Shown one piece after another: positions 56,543 through 64,000 of a DNA stretch of 64,000 bases. This stretch comes from Pseudomonadota bacterium. Its GTDB lineage: Bacteria; Pseudomonadota; Alphaproteobacteria; Sphingomonadales; Sphingomonadaceae. The position numbers were made by a program, and so were the translations under genes. Positions within the stretch are counted from its first letter, which is position 1, and the number at the start of each line of letters is the position of its first letter. The notes under the pieces were generated by a model, which saw nothing but the letters and a program-made list of their open reading frames with translations, ran no database searches and had not been told where the DNA came from. Location: positions 1 to 64,000 of the forward strand of contig CAUJJI010000036.1 in assembly GCA_963205265.1 (NCBI GenBank). The letters are read 5' to 3'.

Positions 56543-57694
56543 CTAGTCTCCGGTGCGGGTTTCTTCGAGAACATCGGGCGCGGCCTCCAGGAAGGGTCTC
56601 GGATTGACGGGGCGGTCGTGGATGCGGACTTCGAAGTGGAGATGCGGGCCCGTCGAGCGGCCGGAATTCCCGATCGCGCCGATGACCGTGCCGGGTGCGA
56701 CCTGTTGGCCCGGCTGGGCGAGAAAGCGCGACATGTGCGCATAGCGCGTCATCAGCCCGTTGCCGTGGTCGATCTCGATGCAGTTGCCGTAGCCCTGACG
56801 CTGGCCGACGAAGCTGACCGTTCCCTTGGCCGCGGCATAGATCGGTGCGCCGATCGGCCCCTTGAAATCGAGCCCGGCATGGAACGCCGCACCGCCGGTG
56901 AAGGGGTCGGAACGGTAGCCGAATCCGGAAGAGATGTAGTTCTGGCTCGCCGGCAGGACCTGCGGGATGCCGGCAAGCCCGCGTTCCAGCGCGCTCATCC
57001 GCGCGAGGCTGAGGCCGAGGCGCTCGAAGCGGGGGTCGAGCGATCCGTCTGCGGACGTGGCGAGGCGGAACAGCGGACCACCCTGGGCGCTGCGGTCGTC
57101 GAATGCAGCGAGGATCGTCCCGGGATTGAGTCCGAGCTTGCTGATCGCCTGCGCGGCTTTGGCAGATCGGCGGTCGGCGAATCGGGTCAGGCGCTCGACG
57201 AAGGCGAGCTGGCGCGCTTCGGCTTCGGCAAGGCCGCGGGCTTCCGGAACGGCGAGGCTGACCTTGTTGACCGTGCGCGCCGCTTCCTCGCGGCTGTCGG
57301 AAACGGTTTCGCCCGGCTTCCTGTCCTGCGGCAGGTCGCCGAAATAGGTATCGGCCATGTTCTCGATGAAGTCCTGCCGCTTCTCGAGATCGGAAGCGAC
57401 GGCATCGAGGTTCTTGCGATAGGCGGAAACACGGCTTTCCGATTTCGCCACCTCTGCTTCGCGGTTGAGCAGGGCGAGTCGGTCACGGGTGGCGGAATAC
57501 TGCGAGATCGCCATCGAGGCCATGGTCACGCACCAGGCAGCCAGCAGCAGGGCGACAGTCGCCGCTGCTGCGATCTGCAAGCGAGACGATACCTTGATAA
57601 AGCGGACCTGGCCCTGCGATCGCATGAAGAATTCGCGATCGGGGAAATGGGTCCGCAAGCGGTCCATCAAGCCGCCAGCGTCCTTGCTTTTCAA
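56543..57694 (-). CDS. M23 family metallopeptidase (bactofilin-linked)
   Basis: YISSGFGYRSDPFTGGAAFHAGLDFKGPIGAPIYAAAKGTVSFV...[15 protein letters not shown]. Confidence 0.92.
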   Translation of the reverse strand: MKSKDAGGLMDRLRTHFPDREFFMRSQGQVRFIKVSSRLQIAAAATVALLLAAWCVTMASMAISQYSATRDRLALLNREAEVAKSESRVSAYRKNLDAVASDLEKRQDFIENMADTYFGDLPQDRKPGETVSDSREEAARTVNKVSLAVPEARGLAEAEARQLAFVERLTRFADRRSAKAAQAISKLGLNPGTILAAFDDRSAQGGPLFRLATSADGSLDPRFERLGLSLARMSALERGLAGIPQVLPASQNYISSGFGYRSDPFTGGAAFHAGLDFKGPIGAPIYAAAKGTVSFVGQRQGYGNCIEIDHGNGLMTRYAHMSRFLAQPGQQVAPGTVIGAIGNSGRSTGPHLHFEVRIHDRPVNPRPFLEAAPDVLEETRTGD

Positions 57695-57940
57695 ATTGAC
57701 CCCGCTTGCTCTTGCTTGCCTTCCCGAATGGCGTGGCGGCTAGCAGGAAGCAGGTGAGGAGGCGAATCGCTGGGCTCGATTCGCGCTGAGTCGAAATAGA
57801 GACGCGACGAAGCGAATGCGGGATCGGGAAAGGTTCTGCAAAGCGATAATGCAGGCAAGTTACCCCTCGGCGTGCGATTCACGCCAGGCGCAGAAATGCG
57901 GTCGGTGACAGGGCGGGCTTCCGGTGCTAGTCGGCGCTCC

Positions 57941-59215
57941 ATGTCCGTACAGACTCTTGTCGAGATTTCGCCCGAGGCCCTGGTCGAGCGGCTGGCGCTG
58001 GCCGGTCGTGCCGCCCAGCGCGTGCTGGCGCAAATGAGCGCTGAGGAAAAGGCGGCGGCGCTGCGCGCTGCGGCGCGATCGCTACGCGAAGCCGAAAGCG
58101 ACATCCTCGTCGCAAACGCCCGCGATCTGGCCGCGGGGGAGGCCAATGGCCTGACCAAGGCGATGCTCGACCGGCTCATGCTCGATCCGGCGCGGCTGGC
58201 CGGCATAGCCGCGGCGGTCGAGCAGGTTGCCGCATTGCCCGACCCGGTGGGGCAGGTGATCGACCGCAGCGAGCGGCCGAACGGCCTCCTCCTGTCGCGC
58301 GTGCGCGTGCCGGTAGGGCTGATCGGCATCATCTACGAGAGCCGGCCGAATGTCACAGCCGATGCCGCAGCGCTCTGCTTCCGCTCGGGCAATGCCGTGC
58401 TGCTGCGTGGCGGCAGCGAGGCGGTCCATTCCAACCGCGCAATCCACGCGGCGCTGGTGCGCGGCCTTGACGCCGCGGGCGCTCCGGTCGACGCGATCCA
58501 GTTGGTGCCCTCGCAGGACCGCGCCGTCGTCGGCGCGATGCTGGCCGCGGCCGGGCTGATCGACATGATCGTACCGCGCGGCGGCAAGAGCCTGGTCGCC
58601 CGGGTGCAAGCCGATGCGCGCGTACCGGTGCTCGCCCATCTCGACGGCATCTGCCACACCTACATCCACGCTGCGGCAGATCCGGCGATGGCCCGGACGA
58701 TCGCGCTCAACGCCAAGATGCGGCGCACCGGCATCTGCGGTGCGATGGAGACGCTGCTGCTCGACGCCCGTTTCCCGGCCTCGGCGGAAGTGGTCGCGGC
58801 GCTGCTTGACGCCGGCTGCGAGTTGCGCGGCGATGCGCGGGCGTGCTCGCTCGACAAGCGCATCCTTCCGGCCGGTGCCAATGACTGGGACACCGAATAT
58901 CTCGACGCGATCCTCTCGGTTGCAGTGGTCGACGGGCTCGAGGCAGCGCTCGATCACATCGATCGGCACAGTTCGCATCATACCGACGCGATCGTGACTG
59001 CCGATGCCGTGGCGGCAGAGCGCTTCCTCAACGAGGTGGACAGCGCGATCGTCATGGTCAACGCTTCGACGCAATTCGCCGACGGCGGCGAATTCGGCCT
59101 CGGCGCCGAAATCGGCATTGCCACGGGCCGCCTCCACGCTCGCGGCCCGGTCGCGCTCGAAGGTCTGACGACCTACAAGTGGCAGGTGCGCGGTACGGGC
59201 CAGGTCCGGCCCTAG
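57941..59215 (+). CDS. proA: Glutamate-5-semialdehyde dehydrogenase
   Basis: [64 protein letters not shown]. Confidence 0.96.
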   Translation: MSVQTLVEISPEALVERLALAGRAAQRVLAQMSAEEKAAALRAAARSLREAESDILVANARDLAAGEANGLTKAMLDRLMLDPARLAGIAAAVEQVAALPDPVGQVIDRSERPNGLLLSRVRVPVGLIGIIYESRPNVTADAAALCFRSGNAVLLRGGSEAVHSNRAIHAALVRGLDAAGAPVDAIQLVPSQDRAVVGAMLAAAGLIDMIVPRGGKSLVARVQADARVPVLAHLDGICHTYIHAAADPAMARTIALNAKMRRTGICGAMETLLLDARFPASAEVVAALLDAGCELRGDARACSLDKRILPAGANDWDTEYLDAILSVAVVDGLEAALDHIDRHSSHHTDAIVTADAVAAERFLNEVDSAIVMVNASTQFADGGEFGLGAEIGIATGRLHARGPVALEGLTTYKWQVRGTGQVRP

Positions 59216-59322
59216 CACCTGCGCGATACCCCTATGGCAGACCGGCCCGCCTGCGGGCGGCATCGGCGCTTGCCTTCGCCCGCGCCGCTCGCGCATGGTC
59301 GGCGCGAGGAAAGGACTCTCCG

Positions 59323-60372
59323 ATGCGCTACAACCCTCTCGGCTCCACCGGACTGCTGGTTTCGGAACTCTGCCTCGGCACGATGACCTTCGGCGACCAG
59401 CCGAGCCGCTTCTCGGCGATCGCCGGGCTCGACCAGGCGGCGTCCACCGCCCTCGTCCGCCAGGCCATCGACGCCGGCATCAATTTCCTCGACACTGCCA
59501 ACATCTACACGCTCGGCCAGTCGGAGAGCTTCACCGGCAAGGCGCTCAATGACCTCGGCATCCGGCGTTCCGACGTGATCGTCGCGACCAAGGCGGCCGC
59601 GCGCATGGGCGAGGGGCCCAACGACGGCGGCGCCAACCGCTATCACCTGTTGCAGCAGATCGACGCCAGCCTGAAGCGCCTGCAGCTCGACCATGTCGAT
59701 CTCTACCAGATTCACGCCTGGGATGCCGGCACGCCGGTCGAGGAGACGCTGCGCGCCCTGGAGGACATCGTCCGGTCCGGCCGCGCCCGCTATATCGGCG
59801 TGTCCAACTGGGCGGCCTGGCAGATCGCCAAGGCGCTGGGCATTGCCGAACGGCGCGGCTTCGACAAGTTCGTGAGCGTGCAGGCCTATTACACCGTCGC
59901 AGGCCGGGATCTCGAGCGCGAGATCGTGCCGATGCTGGCAAGCGAGGGGCTTGGCCTGCTCGCCTGGAGCCCGCTCGCCGGCGGATTGCTGTCGGGCAAG
60001 TACCGGCTCGGCAAGGACGGCAACCGTGGCGAGGGTCGTCGCGCCAGCTTCGACTTCCCACCGGTCGATCTCGACCGTGCCGAGGCGCTGATCGAGGCGA
60101 TGGCGCCGATGGCAGAGGCCCGCAGCGGAAGCATTGCGCAGATCGCGCTGTCCTGGCTGCTGCACCAGGACGCGGTGACCTCGGTGATCGTCGGTGCCAA
60201 GCGGACGGACCAGCTTGCCGACAATATCGCCGCCTGCGACGTCGCGCTGACAGCGGGCGAATTGGCCGAACTCGACAGGCTGAGCGCGCTGCCGCCGGAA
60301 TATCCCGGCTGGATGATCGGACGCCAGGCCGGTGACGGCGGCAGGGGTTCCCCCCGGCGGCGGCCGCAGTGA
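59323..60372 (+). CDS. Aldo/keto reductase
   Basis: MRYNPLGSTGLLVSELCLGTMTFG, FLDTANIYTLGQSE, DLYQIHAWD. Confidence 0.93.
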   Translation: MRYNPLGSTGLLVSELCLGTMTFGDQPSRFSAIAGLDQAASTALVRQAIDAGINFLDTANIYTLGQSESFTGKALNDLGIRRSDVIVATKAAARMGEGPNDGGANRYHLLQQIDASLKRLQLDHVDLYQIHAWDAGTPVEETLRALEDIVRSGRARYIGVSNWAAWQIAKALGIAERRGFDKFVSVQAYYTVAGRDLEREIVPMLASEGLGLLAWSPLAGGLLSGKYRLGKDGNRGEGRRASFDFPPVDLDRAEALIEAMAPMAEARSGSIAQIALSWLLHQDAVTSVIVGAKRTDQLADNIAACDVALTAGELAELDRLSALPPEYPGWMIGRQAGDGGRGSPRRRPQ

Positions 60373-60382
60373 GCGCTTCGGG

Positions 60383-61036
60383 GTGACCGGGCAGGGCCTG
60401 CGCACCGGGCTTCTCGGCGGCAGCTTCAACCCGGCGCATCGCGCGCACCGGCGGATCACGCAGTTCGCCATGGCAGCGCTCGGGCTCGACGAGACGTGGT
60501 GGCTGGTTTCCCCCGGCAATCCGCTCAAGCCGGCCGCCGGCATGGCGCCGCTCCCCAGCCGCCTCGCGGCGGCGCGGATGCAGGCACGCCGTGCGAGGAT
60601 CCGTGTCACCGCGATGGAGCGCGAGCTGGGCACGCGCTACACGGTCGATACGCTGCGGATGCTGCGCCGCCGCTGGCCGCGGCGTCGATTCGTGTGGCTG
60701 ATGGGGGCAGATAATCTCGCACAGTTCAGTCGCTGGAGGGACTGGCGCGGCATCGCGCGAATCATGCCGATTGCGGTGATCGCCCGGCCGGGCTATGATG
60801 CGGCTGCCTTCGCGAGCCCCGCGATGGCCTGGCTCAGGCGTTTCCGGACGACTGCCGCTGGACTTCGCAACCGGAAGGAATGGAGCGCTCCGGCGCTGGT
60901 GTTATTGCGTTTCGATCCCGATCCGCGTTCGGCGACGGCGATCCGCCAGGCCGATCCGCACTGGGCAAGCCGCTTCTCGGCGGCCGGCTTGCGCGATGGG
61001 GTGACGCACCATTCAATAGCTGCGGATAGCCTGTGA
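60383..61036 (+). CDS. nadD: Nicotinate-nucleotide adenylyltransferase
   Basis: GLLGGSFNPAHRAHRRITQFA, WLVSPGNPLKP, VWLMGADNLAQF; GTG start inferred (60332 also possible). Confidence 0.9.
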   Translation: MTGQGLRTGLLGGSFNPAHRAHRRITQFAMAALGLDETWWLVSPGNPLKPAAGMAPLPSRLAAARMQARRARIRVTAMERELGTRYTVDTLRMLRRRWPRRRFVWLMGADNLAQFSRWRDWRGIARIMPIAVIARPGYDAAAFASPAMAWLRRFRTTAAGLRNRKEWSAPALVLLRFDPDPRSATAIRQADPHWASRFSAAGLRDGVTHHSIAADSL

Positions 61037-61163
61037 GCGGGGCCCCGGCTTCGCTCGACCGGGGCGCCACGTTGCGCCCGATGCCGGCCAGCCCGCCGAT
61101 TGATTTTCAGAACACACCGCCCATCTATCCGAATCTCTGTGCACAGGAGCTTTTTCGACCTAC

Positions 61164-61571
61164 ATGAACCAGGCGCATCTTCAGCCGGCCGCCACCGGCC
61201 CCGCCGCCCCGCCCATCGCTTGCGAGCCCGGCTCGCTGCACGCTTTGGTGCTGCAATCGCTCGACGACGATCAGGCGCAGGACATCGTATCCATCCCGCT
61301 GGAAGGCAAGACGGCAATCGCCGATCACATGGTCATTGCTTCGGGCCGCTCGACTCGCCAGGTGACCGCCCTGGCGCAGAAGCTGGCCGAGCGCATCAAG
61401 CATGCTGGCTTCGGCCCGCCGCGCATCGAGGGCCTGCCTGCCGCAGACTGGGTTCTGGTGGATGCCGGCGACGTCATCGTCCATCTCTTCCGCCCCGAGG
61501 TGCGCAGTTTCTACAATCTCGAGCGGATGTGGGCATTCGGCGACGCTCCGGCCGCTGCCGGCGCGGCCTGA
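61164..61571 (+). CDS. rsfS: Ribosome silencing factor
   Basis: LDDDQAQDIVSIPLEGKTAIADHMVIASGRSTRQV, DWVLVDAGDVIVHLFRPEVRSFYNLERMW. Confidence 0.95.
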   Translation: MNQAHLQPAATGPAAPPIACEPGSLHALVLQSLDDDQAQDIVSIPLEGKTAIADHMVIASGRSTRQVTALAQKLAERIKHAGFGPPRIEGLPAADWVLVDAGDVIVHLFRPEVRSFYNLERMWAFGDAPAAAGAA

Positions 61572-61657
61572 TCCGGTACCCGCTGCGGCGTCCTTTGCCC
61601 CGAACGCGTTTCCGGACCTGTCCCGCCTCGGGACCGGTCCGAACCTGAGGCTCGACC

Positions 61658-62083
61658 ATGCAGCTCCATGTGATCGCGCGCGGCAAGATCGGCCGATCGC
61701 CAGAGGCCGAACTCGTCGAGCGCTATGCCAAGCGCATTGCTTGGCCCTTCAAGCTCACCGAACTGCCGGAAAGCGGCGGCCGGGTGCCGCCGCCGGTATT
61801 GGCGCCGGCGCGCAACGTGCTGCTGGACGAGCGGGGGAAGATCATGAGTTCCGAACAGTTCGCCGATCTGCTCGGCCGCTGGCGAGACGAGGGCGTCCGT
61901 GAGACGCGCTTCGTCCTCGGTGCGGCGGATGGTCATGGCGAGAAGGCGCGCCAGGAAGCGGACCTTTTGCTAGCCTTCGGCGCCATGACCTGGCCGCATT
62001 TGCTGGCGCGGGCATTGCTCGTCGAGCAATTGTGGCGGGCGACCAGCATTTTGGCTGGTCACCCCTATCACCGATCGGGTTAA
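61658..62083 (+). CDS. rlmH: 23S rRNA (pseudouridine-1915-N3)-methyltransferase
   Basis: MQLHVIARGKIGRSPEAELVERYAKRI, LDERGKIMSSEQFADLLG, LAFGAMTWPHLLARALLVEQLWRATSILAGHPYHR. Confidence 0.95.
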   Translation: MQLHVIARGKIGRSPEAELVERYAKRIAWPFKLTELPESGGRVPPPVLAPARNVLLDERGKIMSSEQFADLLGRWRDEGVRETRFVLGAADGHGEKARQEADLLLAFGAMTWPHLLARALLVEQLWRATSILAGHPYHRSG

Positions 62084-62093
62084 GAAGAGGTGC

Positions 62094-63314
62094 ATGACAT
62101 CCACACTGCGCCTCGCCCTTGTCACTATTCTGGCAACGACCTGTCTGGCCGTGGCCTCGGCCGTCGCGCAACAGGCGCCGATCTACGACGATGCGACAAG
62201 GGCCCGCCGTGCTCTCGCCGATGCGCAGGCGCAAGGCAGGGCCGCGAGCGCCAGGGCCCAGCAGCTGGAAGCCGACGCGGCGCGGGTGACCGAATCCGCC
62301 GAAAGGACCGCTCGCGAAGCTGCGGCCCTTGCAGCTCGCATCCAGCAGGCCGAGGCGGACATCGCCGGCCATGAGGCGAACATACGACTGATCGCGACAG
62401 CGCGTCGACAGCTCGCCGTCCGGCTGGCCGAGCGCCAGCGACCGCTGGTAAGGCTGACCGCGGCGCTGCAGCGGCTGTCGCGACGCCCTCCGGTGCTGGC
62501 ACTGCTGCGGCCCGGCTCGGTTCGCGACACCATGTACATGCGCGCCTTGCTGGCAACGCTGCTGCCGGAAGTCGAGCGCCGCACAGCCGCGCTCAAGGCA
62601 GAGATCGAACGCGGCAAGGCGCTCGAGCGCCGCGCACGCCTGGCAGCCCGGCGGCTGCAAGCCAGCGAGGGCGAATTGAAAGCCAAGCGGCAGGAGCTGC
62701 TGGCGCTGGAAACGCGGCAGCGCCTGCTGTCCCGCGCCGTCACCGGCAGCGCCGACCGCGAGGCAGAGCGCGCGCTGGCGCTGGCCGAGCAGGCGCGCGA
62801 TCTGGGCTCGCTCGTTTCGGATCTCGGCAAAGCCGGTGAACTGCGTGAAACGCTGGCGCGCCTGCCTGGACCGGTCATGCGGCCGGCGCGGCCGGAAGCG
62901 GCGCAGGTCGGTTCGGTCCAGCCGGACGATCGAGAGGCCGCCGCCGCCCTGTCCTACATCCTGCCGGTGGCGGGACGCCTGGTTACCGGCTTCGGCGACA
63001 CCACCGGCAACCGCCCGCAGTCGCAAGGCCTGGTGCTGGCCACCCGGCCGGGCGCGCAAGTGGTCGCCCCCGCCCCCGGCCGGGTCGCCTTCGCTGCACC
63101 CTATCGCGGCTATGGCCGGATCGTCATCATCGAGCATGGCGGCGGCTGGACGACATTGGTGACAGGCCTTGCCCAGCTTGATGCCCAGGTCGGGGAACAA
63201 CTGGTCGGCGGCTCGCCGCTCGGCGTCGCTGGGCCCGGTACGCCGCTCGTCACCGTCGAACTGCGCCGCGACGGCGAGCCGGTCAATCCGCTGCAATATG
63301 TGAAAGCGCTCTGA
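62094..63314 (+). CDS. EnvC-like murein hydrolase activator / M23 domain protein
   Basis: Signal peptide, long coiled coil, LytM-like C-terminus GRVAFAAPYRGYGRIVIIEHGGGWTTLVTGL. Confidence 0.9.
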   Translation: MTSTLRLALVTILATTCLAVASAVAQQAPIYDDATRARRALADAQAQGRAASARAQQLEADAARVTESAERTAREAAALAARIQQAEADIAGHEANIRLIATARRQLAVRLAERQRPLVRLTAALQRLSRRPPVLALLRPGSVRDTMYMRALLATLLPEVERRTAALKAEIERGKALERRARLAARRLQASEGELKAKRQELLALETRQRLLSRAVTGSADREAERALALAEQARDLGSLVSDLGKAGELRETLARLPGPVMRPARPEAAQVGSVQPDDREAAAALSYILPVAGRLVTGFGDTTGNRPQSQGLVLATRPGAQVVAPAPGRVAFAAPYRGYGRIVIIEHGGGWTTLVTGLAQLDAQVGEQLVGGSPLGVAGPGTPLVTVELRRDGEPVNPLQYVKAL

Positions 63315-63421
63315 CGCTTGCGGCTGCAGCCTTCCGCCCCATCTGCAGGGAACGCGCAACTGGCTTTCCCCGGCAGAGCGCGGTAAAAGCTGCTGAATTA
63401 CGCGAAAGGCACGCATAGCCG

Positions 63422-64000
63422 ATGAAACTTGCTTCTCTCACCCGCGCCGCGCTGCTGGTCACTGCCGTGGCGCTGCTGCCGGCGACGACTGCCGGCCTGG
63501 CAGCGGTCGACGCGCGGTCGGGCCCCCAGTTCGGCAAGCTGGTGGCGATCTACCAGTTGGTGAAGGCCAACTACGTCGATCCCGTCGACGACAACAAGCT
63601 GCTGAAGGGAGCGATCGAAGGCATGCTGGCCAGCCTCGATCCGCACTCGAGCTATCTCGACGGCGCCTCGCTGCAGCGGCTCGAGACGATGATCGACGGC
63701 AGCTATACGGGTCTCGGCCTCTCGGTGGTGATGGACGACGGCGCGGTGAAGATCGTTTCGCCGTTCCGTGGCAGCCCGGCGGAAAAGGCGGGCCTCAAGG
63801 CCGGGGATTACATCACCCATCTCGACGGCGTGCTCTACTATGACCGCGATCTCGACGAGGCTGTCGCCAAGATGCGGGGCGAGGCCGGGACCGCGATCCG
63901 ACTGACGATCTATCGGCCCGGCCGCGAGCAGCCGTTCGACGTTACCGTGACGCGCGGCGTCATCGAGCTCGAGCCGGTGACCGCCAAGCTCGAGGGCACG
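63422..64000 (+). CDS. S41 C-terminal processing peptidase, runs off the window end
   Basis: Translates MKLASLTRAALLVTAVALLPATT...YVDPVDDNKLLKGAIEGMLASLDPHSSYLDG...GLGLSVVMDDGAVKIVSPFRGSPAEKAGLKAGDYITHLDG (PDZ). Confidence 0.93.
   Translation, partial: MKLASLTRAALLVTAVALLPATTAGLAAVDARSGPQFGKLVAIYQLVKANYVDPVDDNKLLKGAIEGMLASLDPHSSYLDGASLQRLETMIDGSYTGLGLSVVMDDGAVKIVSPFRGSPAEKAGLKAGDYITHLDGVLYYDRDLDEAVAKMRGEAGTAIRLTIYRPGREQPFDVTVTRGVIELEPVTAKLEGT

Overview
The window is a high-GC alphaproteobacterial chromosome segment, sphingomonad-like by gene content. It is almost wholly core genome: no IS elements, prophage, CRISPR array, rRNA or confident tRNA were seen. The gene order looks origin-proximal: dnaQ-coaE-aroE-maf-PPSR (leftward) / ~330 bp non-coding gap / hemE-hemJ-rho (rightward), then mnmE-mnmG-rsmG-parA-parB. 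I propose the gap at 17150-17477 as the replication origin (oriC). Three perfect 16-bp parS palindromes (TGTTCCACGTGGAACA) lie in and around mnmE/mnmG/rsmG; two are inside the rsmG coding sequence and read in different frames. Other points of interest: an urcA-like gene at 218-531 split by an apparent frameshift, next to a PadR-DUF1700-DUF2807 cassette with a dyad operator; a shortened PCMT-like protein with a degenerate SAM motif upstream of tolC; a PopZ-like gene near the origin; a STAS-less SulP transporter facing a gamma-carbonic anhydrase; and a structured gap upstream of carD. I found no convincing wholly new multi-gene system. Product names come from reading the translations without database searches.
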